Assembly (NCBI GenBank): GCA_031277215.1
Contig: JAITMR010000019.1
Location: 35,830-99,829, forward strand
Reading direction: 5' to 3'
Length of the DNA stretch: 64,000 nt
Origin: Burkholderiales bacterium
Lineage (GTDB): Bacteria > Pseudomonadota > Gammaproteobacteria > Burkholderiales > Casimicrobiaceae
The notes below the pieces were generated by a model. It had not been told where the DNA came from. It did no database searches and worked only from the letters and a program-made list of their open reading frames with translations. A program made the translations under genes and the position numbers. This document shows positions 25,771 through 33,740 of the stretch, piece by piece (position 1 is the first letter of the stretch; every line of letters starts with the position of its first letter).

Positions 25771-26670
25771 ATGAGCGCCGCGTTATCGCACTATCGGCTG
25801 GCGCTGTGCGTCGAATACGACGGCTCGGCGTTTTGCGGCTGGCAGCGGCAGGGAATGGAGAGTGGAAAAAAACAGCCGTTTGTTCCCCTCCCTCCTCCCC
25901 AACTCTCCCCCGCAAGCGAGGGAGAAGGGGGGCGTATAGGCGTGCAGGAAGCGTTGGAATCGGCGCTGGCCGCCATTGCCGGAGTTCAGGTGCGCACGAT
26001 CGCTGCTGGCCGCACCGATGCCGGTGTGCACGCCAGTGCGCAAGTGGTTCACTTCGATGCGCCGGTGGCGCGGCCTTTGACGGCGTGGGTGCGCGGGGTC
26101 AACACGCATCTGCCGCCGACGGTAGCAGTGCGTTGGGCGCAGCCAGTCGCTGCCGATTTTCACGCCCGTTTTTCGGCGACCGCTCGGCACTACACTTATT
26201 GGCTGCTCAATCGGTCGGAGCGCCCCGGATTGTGGGCGGGGCGTGTCGGCTGGTGCCACCGACCGCTCAATGTTGAGGCGATGGCTGTGGCGGCGCAACA
26301 CTTGCTCGGCACTCATGACTTTTCTTCATTTCGGGCGGCGCAATGTCAGGCGCAATCGCCGATCAAAAAACTGGCGGCTTTTTCGGTTACACGGCACGGA
26401 GCGTTCATTCGCTTCGCGTGTTCGGGCAATGCGTTTCTGCATCACATGGTACGCAACATGGTGGGCGCATTGCTGTGGGTTGGCACCGGAAAGCAGTCGG
26501 TGGACTGGATCGCGGAATTATTGGCGATGCGCGACCGGGCGCAAGCGGCGCCAACCTTCATGGCGGATGGGTTGTATCTGAGCGGAATGGATTACGATGA
26601 GCGCTTCGGTTTGCCGCCGACGCGGCAGGATGTCTGCTTGTTTGATGAAGATAGAGGTGATTTGCTGTAA
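25771..26670 (+). CDS. truA: tRNA pseudouridine(38-40) synthase with an in-frame repeat insertion
   Basis: 299 aa from ATG 25771 (AAGGGGG upstream). Hallmarks: YDGSAFCGWQRQ, catalytic Asp in AAGRTDAGVHA, ATARHYTYWLLN, and FLHHMVRNMVGALLWVG. Converts U38-40 in the anticodon arm to pseudouridine. Between GWQRQ and VQEALE the family has only a few residues, but here there are 30 (nt 25852-25941), encoded by a GC-rich palindrome shared with the accD-folC spacer. The insertion is on a surface loop near the N-terminal strand, so activity may persist. Confidence 0.95.
   Translation: MSAALSHYRLALCVEYDGSAFCGWQRQGMESGKKQPFVPLPPPQLSPASEGEGGRIGVQEALESALAAIAGVQVRTIAAGRTDAGVHASAQVVHFDAPVARPLTAWVRGVNTHLPPTVAVRWAQPVAADFHARFSATARHYTYWLLNRSERPGLWAGRVGWCHRPLNVEAMAVAAQHLLGTHDFSSFRAAQCQAQSPIKKLAAFSVTRHGAFIRFACSGNAFLHHMVRNMVGALLWVGTGKQSVDWIAELLAMRDRAQAAPTFMADGLYLSGMDYDERFGLPPTRQDVCLFDEDRGDLL
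25852..25941. repeat. Palindromic insertion inside truA
   Basis: 90 nt, no stop in the coding frame. It contains CTCTCCCCCGCAAGCGAGGGAG (stem CTCCC/GGGAG), which matches 27905-27926 with one change. It interrupts the conserved TruA core between QRQ and VQEALE. Confidence 0.8.
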
Positions 26671-26887
26671 AAAGCGCATGGTAGAGAACGCGGTGCGTGA
26701 CGGGTAAATAACGCAAAAAGCATCGGCGTTCGCCCTGTCTCCAAGTGCCGACAACGAGTGCCGCTTTGAAAAGTCAGGGTGTAAAATACCAACCTCGGCA
26801 AGGGTGCCGATTTAGGCCGACAAGGCAGGATGAAATAATCACGCGAGGTCAGGCGCACAACGATGGCGATGGGCACAAGGAGATGAG
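26671..26887. other. truA-accD spacer (site of trpFBA in related genomes)
   Basis: 217 nt. No trp gene remnant is visible in any frame. A CGGC...GCCG hairpin occurs near 26793-26806. A TAAAAT -10-like sequence lies at about 26783. The accD RBS is AAGGAGATG just before ATG 26888. Confidence 0.4.
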
Positions 26888-27871
26888 ATGAGCTGGTTGC
26901 AAAAATTGCTTCCGCCGCGCATCAAGAGCACACAGGGGGAGCGCAAGGGTGTGCCTGAAGGGCTTTGGATGAAATGCCCGTCGTGCGAAACGGTGCTTTA
27001 TAAAACGGACATCGAGAACAATCTCAATGTGTGTCCGAAGTGCCATCACCATGATCGGGTGGCGGCGCGCGAGCGCATCGATCAACTGCTGGACAAGAAA
27101 GATCGCGTCGAGATTGGTGGCGAAGTGCAGCCAGTGGACAGTCTGAAATTCAAGGACAGCAAAAAATACCCTGACCGCTTGGTGGCGGCACGCAAGGCGA
27201 CGAGCGAAACCGATGCGTTGATCGTCGTCAAAGGCGCGATATTGGGGCAACCGCTGGTGCTGGCGGTTTTCGAATTCGATTTCATGGGTGGTTCGATGGG
27301 TGCGGTGGTCGGCGAGCGGTTTGTGCGCGGCGTTCATGCTGCGGTCGAGACGGGCGTGCCGTTCATTTGCGTGTCGGCGTCGGGTGGAGCGCGGATGCAG
27401 GAAGGCGTCGGGTCGCTGTTTCAAATGGCGAAAACGACGGCGGCGTTGCAGGAATTGTCGAAGAAAAAACTGCCGTTCATCTCGATATTGACCGACCCGA
27501 CAATGGGCGGCGTGTCGGCGAGTTTTGCATTTGTAGCCGATCTCGTGCTGGCCGAGCCGGGCGCGTTGATTGGTTTTGCCGGGCCGCGCGTGATCGAGCA
27601 AACCGTGCGCGAAAAATTGCCGGAAGGTTTTCAGCGCGCCGAATTTCTGTTGGGAAAGGGCGCAGTTGATCGGATTGTCCCTCGGCAACAATTGCGCGAT
27701 GAACTGGCGCATTTTTTGGCATTGCTGACTTGCGCACCGTTGCCTGCGGTAAGCGGCGCGACGAATCAACCTAAAGACCAACCCAAAGCAGCCAAATCCG
27801 AAGCAGGCAAGTCTGAAGCGGCCAAGCCCGAAGGGAAGGCTGCTGCGAAAGCGGTAAAGGCGGCGCATTGA
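26888..27871 (+). CDS. accD: Acetyl-CoA carboxylase carboxyltransferase subunit beta
   Basis: 327 aa. N-terminal C4 zinc ribbon (CPSC ... CPKC around residues 32-55) and crotonase-type carboxyltransferase core with [36 protein letters not shown] and [11 protein letters not shown]. With AccA it transfers CO2 from biotin to acetyl-CoA, the first step of fatty-acid synthesis. The C-terminal 35 residues are a Lys/Ala-rich tail ([13 protein letters not shown]...) beyond the conserved domain, of unknown role. Start [10 protein letters not shown] with AAGGAGATG. Confidence 0.97.
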   Translation: MSWLQKLLPPRIKSTQGERKGVPEGLWMKCPSCETVLYKTDIENNLNVCPKCHHHDRVAARERIDQLLDKKDRVEIGGEVQPVDSLKFKDSKKYPDRLVAARKATSETDALIVVKGAILGQPLVLAVFEFDFMGGSMGAVVGERFVRGVHAAVETGVPFICVSASGGARMQEGVGSLFQMAKTTAALQELSKKKLPFISILTDPTMGGVSASFAFVADLVLAEPGALIGFAGPRVIEQTVREKLPEGFQRAEFLLGKGAVDRIVPRQQLRDELAHFLALLTCAPLPAVSGATNQPKDQPKAAKSEAGKSEAAKPEGKAAAKAVKAAH

Positions 27872-28067
27872 TTGGCGGAGATCGAAATTTTCTTCTTTCC
27901 TCAACTCTCCCCCGCAAGCGGGGGAGGGTGTCTTGCGATAGCCCCTTGGAGAGGAGAGGACAAAGCAACGCGATGCAAAAGAGCGTGCAACGAAACCGAA
28001 AATGTTCCAGAGAAACGGCGAATTCTGCGCCTTTCTGATTCTTGATTTCTGACCTCTGATCCCTGCC
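27872..28067. repeat. accD-folC spacer: palindrome and heptamer block
   Basis: Near-perfect palindrome CTCCCCCGC (27907-27915) / GCGGGGGAG (27918-27926), matching the truA insertion. Four heptamers CTGATTC-TTGATTT-CTGACCT-CTGATCC (28035-28062) run up to 5 nt before the folC ATG, leaving no Shine-Dalgarno site. Confidence 0.7.
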
Positions 28068-29558
28068 ATGTCTTTCCCTGCGTCGCTCAATGCTTGGTTA
28101 GCCCTGCTTGAGCAGCGCCAACCGCCGCATCACATCGCGCTGGGACTCGAACGGGTGCGAACCGTGGCGGCGCGGCTGAATCTGACGCCGACGTGTCCGG
28201 TCATCACTGTCACCGGCACCAACGGCAAAGGCTCGACCAGCGCGTTGATCGCGGCGATGCTGCGAGCAGGCGGCTATCGCGTCGGGTTGACCATGTCGCC
28301 GCATCTGCTGCGTTATAACGAACGGGTGCGCCTCAATGGTGTCGAAGTCAGCGATGCGGCGCTGTGTGAAGCGTTCGTGGCGGTGGAGACGGCGCGGACG
28401 GCAAAAACGGCGAGCGGGGGCTGTGCGCCGGAGATTCCTCTTACTTATTTTGAATTTGGAACGTTGGCGGCGTTCTGGTTGTTCGTGCGCACGCCGCTCG
28501 ATGCTTGGGTGCTGGAAGTCGGCCTCGGCGGGCGGCTTGATGCGATGAACGTGATTGATGCCGATGTTGCCGTGGTGACCGCGGTCGATATCGACCATAC
28601 CGAGTATCTGGGAGCCGACCGCGAAGCAATCGGTTATGAAAAAGCCGGAATCGTCAGGCGCGGGCGTCCGTTGATTTGCGGCGACGCCGATCCGCCTGAT
28701 AGCCTGCGCCGTGAAGTCGCGGCAATCGGAGCGTGGGCGCAATACCTCGGTGTTGACTTCGGCGTGGAGAGAATGGATAGTGCGCAGTGGCGCTACTGGC
28801 GGCGCGGGGGTGGGGAAACAAACCCCCGTCCGTCTTTGACGGGCAAAGTTGGGGGCAAACCCCCGTCCGCTTCCGACGGACATCCCCTTTCAAAAGGGGG
28901 CAAGTCGGAGGCAAAGCACGGCGCGTCCTCACAAGCATGTGAGCACTTAAGCCAAAATTGCGCTACGCGGATTTACCCGTCGCCGGTATTGGCCGGGGAA
29001 CATCAATACGGCAACGCTGCCGTAGCGATCACGGCGCTTGATTGCCTGAGTGACCGTCTGCCGCTTTCCGACGCGGCCAAGGCGCAGGGATTGCGCGAAG
29101 TCCGGCTGGCCGGACGGTTGCAAATCATGCGACAGCAGCCGCTCATTCTGTGCGATGTCGCGCACAACCCGCATGCTGCCCGGGCGCTGGCTGCTTACCT
29201 GCGCTCGCAACCGCAGCGGTTTTCGCGGTCGGTCGCGTTGCTCGGCATGCTGGCCGACAAGGACGCGGCGGGCGTGATTGTCAGCGTGCGCGAGGTGTTC
29301 GACGACTGGTGGGTGGCGCCGCTGCCGGGGCCGCGCGGCGGTGGGACTTCCCGTCTGATCGAAACTTTATTGGCCAACGGAATCGCGACAGAACGCATTC
29401 GGGCATTCGAAAGTGTGGCGGCGGCGTGCGCGTATGGCGCGTCATCACTGGCTGAGACTGATAGAATGGCTGTGTTCGGCTCGTTTTTGACCGTCAGTGA
29501 AGCGTTGTCGCATTATGCTGTGTTGTCGTGCGCAATGCTTAGTGATGAGTACGTATAA
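28068..29558 (+). CDS. folC: Dihydrofolate/folylpolyglutamate synthase with an in-frame repeat insertion
   Basis: 496 aa; most FolC are about 420-440. Mur-ligase fold: P-loop TVTGTNGKGSTSA, TMSPHLLRYNERVRLNG, the VLEVGLGGRLDAMNV motif, HPLA-like GEHQYGNAAVAITAL and the C-terminal AHNPHAARAL domain. Adds glutamate to dihydropteroate and folates. About 55 extra residues (nt ~28803-28971), rich in Gly, Pro and Ser, separate AQWRYW from IYPSPVLAGEHQ; they are encoded by palindromic repeats. They sit in a variable loop before the second domain. No SD: the ATG follows heptamer repeats directly. Confidence 0.94.
   Translation: MSFPASLNAWLALLEQRQPPHHIALGLERVRTVAARLNLTPTCPVITVTGTNGKGSTSALIAAMLRAGGYRVGLTMSPHLLRYNERVRLNGVEVSDAALCEAFVAVETARTAKTASGGCAPEIPLTYFEFGTLAAFWLFVRTPLDAWVLEVGLGGRLDAMNVIDADVAVVTAVDIDHTEYLGADREAIGYEKAGIVRRGRPLICGDADPPDSLRREVAAIGAWAQYLGVDFGVERMDSAQWRYWRRGGGETNPRPSLTGKVGGKPPSASDGHPLSKGGKSEAKHGASSQACEHLSQNCATRIYPSPVLAGEHQYGNAAVAITALDCLSDRLPLSDAAKAQGLREVRLAGRLQIMRQQPLILCDVAHNPHAARALAAYLRSQPQRFSRSVALLGMLADKDAAGVIVSVREVFDDWWVAPLPGPRGGGTSRLIETLLANGIATERIRAFESVAAACAYGASSLAETDRMAVFGSFLTVSEALSHYAVLSCAMLSDEYV
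28803..28971. repeat. Palindromic repeat insertion inside folC
   Basis: Contains CCGTC...GACGG hairpins twice (CCCCCGTCCGTCTTTGACGG near 28824-28843 split, and CCCCGTCCGCTTCCGACGG at 28861-28879) and CCCCTTTCAAAAGGGG at about 28884-28899, then a short GTCCTCACAAGCATGTGAG segment. Translated in frame without a stop. Confidence 0.75.
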
Positions 29559-29579
29559 TTTTTCATCAGCAGGCTCGCA

Positions 29580-30146
29580 ATGAAAGACGACAAACTTCAG
29601 GAAATGGCGCTCATCGATGAGATGAAGCGGCGCAATCGGCGGCGTTTGGTGGGCGCGGTGGTGTTGGCAGTGTGTGCGGTGGTTTTTGTGCCGATGCTGC
29701 TCGAAAAAGAACCGGCGCCACTGGGGGACAATGTAGAAATCGTGATCCCGCCGGTTATCGGAACGAAATTGCCGGACACGCCGCCGCCGGAACCTGTTGT
29801 GCCGCCGTCGGAAGTTGCGCCCAAGGAAACACCCGCAGAGCCGCCGAAAGAAATGCCCAAGGAAACGCCGAAAGAAACCCCGAAAAAATTGCCGTCAACG
29901 GTGGCATTTGCCAAGGGAACTTATTCAGTGCAATTGGCTGCCTTCACCGACGATAAAGGCGCCAACGCGATGGTCAATCGGGTCAAACAGGTCGGCTATC
30001 CCGCCTACAACGAGCCGACTGATACAACGCGCGGCATGGCATGGCGAGTGCGAGTTGGGCCGTACAAAACCCGCGAAGACGCGGCGATGGTACGCAATCA
30101 CCTGAAGAAGGACAGCTACGACGGCATGGTCGTACCCGCACGTTGA
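29580..30146 (+). CDS. SPOR-domain (DedD-like) cell-division protein
   Basis: 188 aa. Short cytoplasmic N-terminus, one membrane helix (residues about 20-40, VGAVVLAVCAVVFVPML), a periplasmic Pro/Glu/Lys-rich linker with repeated PKETP units, and a C-terminal SPOR domain (YSVQLAAFTDDKGANAMVNRV up to VRVGPYKTREDA). SPOR domains bind denuded glycan strands at the division site. In this position, between folC and cvpA, it corresponds to dedD. Its stop overlaps the cvpA start (TGATG). Confidence 0.88.
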   Translation: MKDDKLQEMALIDEMKRRNRRRLVGAVVLAVCAVVFVPMLLEKEPAPLGDNVEIVIPPVIGTKLPDTPPPEPVVPPSEVAPKETPAEPPKEMPKETPKETPKKLPSTVAFAKGTYSVQLAAFTDDKGANAMVNRVKQVGYPAYNEPTDTTRGMAWRVRVGPYKTREDAAMVRNHLKKDSYDGMVVPAR

Positions 30147-30664
30147 TGCCGCAGGTGCCCGAATGGTTGATGCTGGATACTGTGATCGTAACGACGATCG
30201 TGGTTTCGGCAGTGTTTGCGGCTTGGCGCGGCATCATCCGGACGCTATTCGGCTTGCTCGCATGCGTTCTGGCGTTGGCGGCGGCCTTGTTGTTGACCGC
30301 ACAAGCAGTGGCGATGATACCGCTCCTGAAAAACTATCCGCTGCTATCGACACTGGTAGCGTTTGTGTTGATTTTTGTAGGCGTGCTGTTGCTGGTGGGA
30401 ATTCCCGGCGGACTCTTATACCGCCTGCTGCGTAGCTCCGGTATGGGATTCGTTGATCGCAGTTTGGGCTTTCTCTTCGGGATCGTGCGCGGCATCGTGG
30501 TGGTATTGGCGGTATTGTGGGTGGTGGAACTTGTGCCCGGCTTCAAGACGGCGGTCGAGGAAGAGCCTTCGCATTTGCGACCGCTTTTCAGTCAAGCGAT
30601 TGAAGCGATGCGCCCGTGGTTTTTGGGGATGGAGTGGCCCTCGTTTCCAGAGGAAAAAGGTTGA
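30146..30664 (+). CDS. cvpA: CvpA-family membrane protein
   Basis: 172 aa with four membrane helices; family motif LDTVIVTTIVVSAVFAAWRG, then IPGGLLYRLLRSSGMGFVDRSLGFLFG. CvpA is required for colicin V production in E. coli and for envelope stress resistance; its biochemical role is unclear. ATG 30146 overlaps the dedD-like stop (TGATG coupling); ATG 30170 is an alternative with the more usual N-terminus. It is next to purF, the conserved cvpA-purF pair. Confidence 0.88.
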   Translation: MPQVPEWLMLDTVIVTTIVVSAVFAAWRGIIRTLFGLLACVLALAAALLLTAQAVAMIPLLKNYPLLSTLVAFVLIFVGVLLLVGIPGGLLYRLLRSSGMGFVDRSLGFLFGIVRGIVVVLAVLWVVELVPGFKTAVEEEPSHLRPLFSQAIEAMRPWFLGMEWPSFPEEKG

Positions 30665-30686
30665 TAGAACAAAAGGCGGTGAAGTT

Positions 30687-32156
30687 ATGTGCGGGATCGT
30701 AGGGGTAGTGGCGTATTCGCCGGTCAATCAAACGTTGTACGATGCGTTGCTGTTGTTACAGCATCGCGGTCAGGACGCCGCTGGTATCGTCACCGGAGAA
30801 GCGTCGTATTTATACACACACAAAGCGCCGGGCTTGGTGCAAAACGTGTTCCACACGCGGCATATGCGGGAGTTGCGCGGCAATATGGGCATCGGCCACT
30901 GTCGCTATCCGACAGCAGGAAGCTCGTTCAGCGAACAGGAAGCGCAACCGTTTTACGTCAACGCGCCGTTCGGGATCGCGCTGGGGCATAACGGCAATCT
31001 GACCAACAGCGAAGATTTGCGGCAAACGTTGCTCAAGACCGGTATGCGTCACATCAACACGAACAGCGACAGCGAAATTCTGCTGAACGTGCTCGCGCAG
31101 GAGCTTGAACGCGCCGTCCGCGACAACGAAACATTTAACGCACAAGCAGTCTTTACTGCGATGAACGCAGTGTATCGGCGCTGCCGCGGCGCATACGCGG
31201 CGGTAGCGCTGATTGCGGGGCAAGGACTGGTCGCCTTTCGCGATCCTCATGGTATTCGGCCACTGATCGTTGGGCGACAGGAAACGCCGGAAGGCCCGGC
31301 ATGGATGGTGGCCTCCGAATCGGTGGCGCTGGAAGCGCAGGGATTCAAGATCGTCCGCGATGTAGCGCCCGGTGAAACCCTGTTCATTGCGCGCAACGGA
31401 CAATTTTCCTCGCAGACCTTCGACGGGCCGACACAGTTGACGCCATGTATCTTTGAATACGTGTATCTGGCGCGTCCTGATTCGATACTCGATGGTGCAC
31501 TGGTTTACGACACGCACGTTCGCATGGGCGCAAAACTTGCCGAAAAAGTTCGCGGCATTCCGGAATTGAGCGACGTCGATGTTGTGATTCCAATCCCCGA
31601 TTCCAGCCGCCCGTCGGCGATGGAGCTGGCGCGGGTGTTGAAACTCCCGTACCGTGAAGGCTACGTCAAAAATCGTTATGTTGGCCGCACCTTCATCATG
31701 CCCGGACAAGCGTTGCGCAAGAAAAGTGTGCGACAGAAACTGAACCCGGTCGGTGTCGAATTCAAGAACAAGGCTGTGCTGTTGGTAGACGATTCGATTG
31801 TGCGTGGCACGACATCGAAGGAAATCATACAAATGGCTCGTGATGCGGGTGCTCGAAAAGTGTATTTTGCTTCAGCCAGTCCGCCGGTGCGTTATCCGAA
31901 CGTTTACGGTATCGACATGCCGACCCAAAAAGAATTGGTTGCCTATCAGCGCAGTGAAACTGAAGTTGCAAGCGAAATCGGCGCTGATGTGCTGATTTAT
32001 CAAGAGATGCAGGCGCTCAAAGAGGTCATACGCGAATCGGCGCCGACGCTCACCGAATTTGAAACTTCATGCTTTACCGGCCATTACGTAACCGGCGACA
32101 TTGATGCGGCGTATCTGGAAAAGCTGGCGCAGGGGCGAGCCGAAACAGTGAAATAA
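30687..32156 (+). CDS. purF: Amidophosphoribosyltransferase
   Basis: 489 aa from ATG 30687 (MCGIVGVVAY; Cys2 is the glutamine-amidotransferase nucleophile exposed after Met removal). Further motifs: LLQHRGQDAAGIV, NGNLTN, and the PRPP site VLLVDDSIVRGTTSKEI. It performs the first committed step of purine synthesis, making phosphoribosylamine. AAGGCGG lies upstream. Typical neighbours downstream such as metZ are absent; rraA follows after 18 nt. Confidence 0.96.
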   Translation: MCGIVGVVAYSPVNQTLYDALLLLQHRGQDAAGIVTGEASYLYTHKAPGLVQNVFHTRHMRELRGNMGIGHCRYPTAGSSFSEQEAQPFYVNAPFGIALGHNGNLTNSEDLRQTLLKTGMRHINTNSDSEILLNVLAQELERAVRDNETFNAQAVFTAMNAVYRRCRGAYAAVALIAGQGLVAFRDPHGIRPLIVGRQETPEGPAWMVASESVALEAQGFKIVRDVAPGETLFIARNGQFSSQTFDGPTQLTPCIFEYVYLARPDSILDGALVYDTHVRMGAKLAEKVRGIPELSDVDVVIPIPDSSRPSAMELARVLKLPYREGYVKNRYVGRTFIMPGQALRKKSVRQKLNPVGVEFKNKAVLLVDDSIVRGTTSKEIIQMARDAGARKVYFASASPPVRYPNVYGIDMPTQKELVAYQRSETEVASEIGADVLIYQEMQALKEVIRESAPTLTEFETSCFTGHYVTGDIDAAYLEKLAQGRAETVK

Positions 32157-32174
32157 ATCATTTGGAGACACGTG

Positions 32175-32675
32175 ATGTTACTGAAAACCACAGACCTTTG
32201 CGACCAATTCGAAAACGTTCCCGAAGTTGCGCTGCAAGTTGTTGCGCCGATGTTCAAATGTTTCGGTAAAAAGCGAGCCTTCTCCGGAAAGATCGTAACG
32301 CTGAAAATTTTTGAAGACAATTCGCTGGTTCGTGAAGCGCTGTCCGAAAACGGCGATGGACAGGTTTTGGTTGTCGATGGAGGTGGCTCGATGCGTTGCG
32401 CCCTGCTTGGCGATCAGTTAGGCATTCTGGCCGAAAAAAACGGCTGGCAGGGCGTTATCGTTTACGGCTGTATCCGCGACAGCGACGACATCAACCAACT
32501 CGAATTCGGCGTGCGTGCGCTCGATACACACCCGAAAAAAAGCGTTAAAAAAGGAATCGGCGAAAAGAATATCGCTGTCACTTTCGGCGGCGTTACTTTC
32601 ACGCCGGGACATTGGCTGTGCGCCGACGCGGATGGGGTTATCGTGGTCTCGCGTGAGATAAAAGGGCGGGTTTGA
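32175..32675 (+). CDS. rraA: RraA-family protein (RNase E inhibitor-like / HMG aldolase-type)
   Basis: 166 aa. Start ATG 32175 with GGAG 7 nt upstream; GTG 32172 also possible. Conserved [13 protein letters not shown] start ([12 protein letters not shown]), [16 protein letters not shown] and [14 protein letters not shown]. In E. coli RraA inhibits RNase E; many family members are 4-hydroxy-4-methyl-2-oxoglutarate/oxaloacetate aldolases, and the GD/R-D motifs needed for that chemistry are also present here. I cannot decide between the two. The last codons form one arm of a hairpin with the spacer. Confidence 0.88.
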   Translation: MLLKTTDLCDQFENVPEVALQVVAPMFKCFGKKRAFSGKIVTLKIFEDNSLVREALSENGDGQVLVVDGGGSMRCALLGDQLGILAEKNGWQGVIVYGCIRDSDDINQLEFGVRALDTHPKKSVKKGIGEKNIAVTFGGVTFTPGHWLCADADGVIVVSREIKGRV

Positions 32676-32684
32676 AACCCGCCC
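32664..32684 (-). terminator. Bidirectional hairpin overlapping the rraA stop
   Basis: GGGCGGGTTT (32664-32673), G, AAACCCGCCC (32675-32684). The rraA stop TGA (32673-32675) sits in the loop. On the minus strand it is followed by TTTTATC, so it works best as the terminator for the dsbD-alpha gene. Confidence 0.65.
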
Positions 32685-32695
32685 CCATACTTCGC

Positions 32696-33208
32696 TCAAA
32701 ACCACTTCTTCTTTGGCGTGGTTGAAAACACTTCTTCTCCCGGCACCATCGCGGCCGGCACTTTGAGCGTCAGCATTTGTGCGGCGGCGGGGTAGCACAG
32801 TCCGATCGCTTCGGCACAGCCTTGATAATTCACTCTGAGCATGTAGGCGCTGCCGCGCGACAGCTCCTGCGTGAACGGTAAAACGATGGCGAGGTCGCGG
32901 CGGTAGATCATGGTGTCGCCGAAATGCGGATCGTTTTTGCGTTCGCCGACGGGCAAGGACACTTTGCCGAGAACATCGGGTTCGAGCGAAAACGACAATT
33001 TATGCTGGAAAAGGTAATAGCAAGGTTCAATGGCGATTTTTACCTGAACCGAGCGGGTGTCGAGCGGGATTGCTGAAAGTCGGAACGCCTCTTTGTCCGG
33101 AAGCGGTTGGGTGCTACAGGCAGCGAAGGCGCTGCTGCTGACGCCGAGGGCGAGAAGAAAAACGGCAACGAGAAAACGGGGACACGAGGAAGTCATAAAG
33201 GTATTCAT
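32696..33208 (-). CDS. Stand-alone DsbD N-terminal (alpha) domain protein
   Basis: 170 aa: signal peptide (FLVAVFLLALGVSSSAFA|ACS) and one immunoglobulin-like DsbD-alpha domain with KIAIEPCYYLFQHKL and the redox pair in YQGCAEAIGLCYP. Full DsbD has an eight-helix membrane domain and a C-terminal thioredoxin domain; both are missing, and the gene ends in KKKWF 12 nt from the terminator hairpin. The Cys pair is C-x6-C, one residue more than the usual C-x5-C. It would be a periplasmic electron acceptor without its membrane donor, unless another CcdA/DsbD exists. Start ATG 33208 or 33196. Confidence 0.85.
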   Translation of the reverse strand: MNTFMTSSCPRFLVAVFLLALGVSSSAFAACSTQPLPDKEAFRLSAIPLDTRSVQVKIAIEPCYYLFQHKLSFSLEPDVLGKVSLPVGERKNDPHFGDTMIYRRDLAIVLPFTQELSRGSAYMLRVNYQGCAEAIGLCYPAAAQMLTLKVPAAMVPGEEVFSTTPKKKWF

Positions 33209-33266
33209 CCGAAATAAGCGTTCAAAAGCTATTATACAAATGCCGCGAGGCTTTGGGCTTTCCCGA

Positions 33267-33593
33267 TCACGGCGACGGCGGGGCGTTTTCGCTTTCGCGT
33301 TGCACCCAGCCGTAATAAGCAGGCAACGCTTTGGTGACGGGAATGGCGACGATTTCCGGCACTTCATAGGGATGGTGCGCCTTGAGACAGTGCTCGAGCG
33401 CGGTGTAGCGGGCGCGGGAGGTTTTGATGATGAGCGGGATTTCGCTGGCGATTTCGACTTTCCCCTGCCAGCGGTAATACGCCCGAATCGGCGCTCCGAC
33501 ATGAACGCAGGCGGCCAGCCGGTGTTCGATCAGTTGTTGTGCCAGCGTTTCGGCAGCGGCTTGATCCGGTAATGAGGTGTGAACGATCAGCAT
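33267..33593 (-). CDS. cutA: Divalent-cation tolerance protein CutA
   Basis: 108 aa, a trimeric PII-like CutA1: IVHTSLPDQAAAETLAQQLI, HVGAPIRAYYRWQGKVE, and KAHHPYEVPEIVAIPV are all family signatures. Start ATG 33593. CutA is implicated in copper/divalent metal tolerance in E. coli, but the function is not settled. It is followed on the same strand by the DsbD-alpha gene, as in the cutA-dsbD order of other proteobacteria. Confidence 0.94.
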   Translation of the reverse strand: MLIVHTSLPDQAAAETLAQQLIEHRLAACVHVGAPIRAYYRWQGKVEIASEIPLIIKTSRARYTALEHCLKAHHPYEVPEIVAIPVTKALPAYYGWVQRESENAPPSP

Positions 33594-33740
33594 GGTTACG
33601 AAGTTTACGAGGTTGCGACGGATGAATGTGATATAAATGAAAATTACTGCAAAGCCGAAGTTTAACGGGTTGGCGGCTATTCGTGAACACGGTTTCCGGT
33701 TTCGGTGGGGCGGGCGGATAAGGTTTTGAGAAAGGGAACA

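Noticed and set aside
26849..28090. A 413-codon open frame antisense to accD and the folC start
   Set aside because: The accD and folC frames have clear conserved motifs; the antisense protein has Arg/His/Gln-rich composition and no family resemblance.
30810..31832. Long open frame antisense to purF
   Set aside because: Shadow of the purF coding sequence; no RBS or family.
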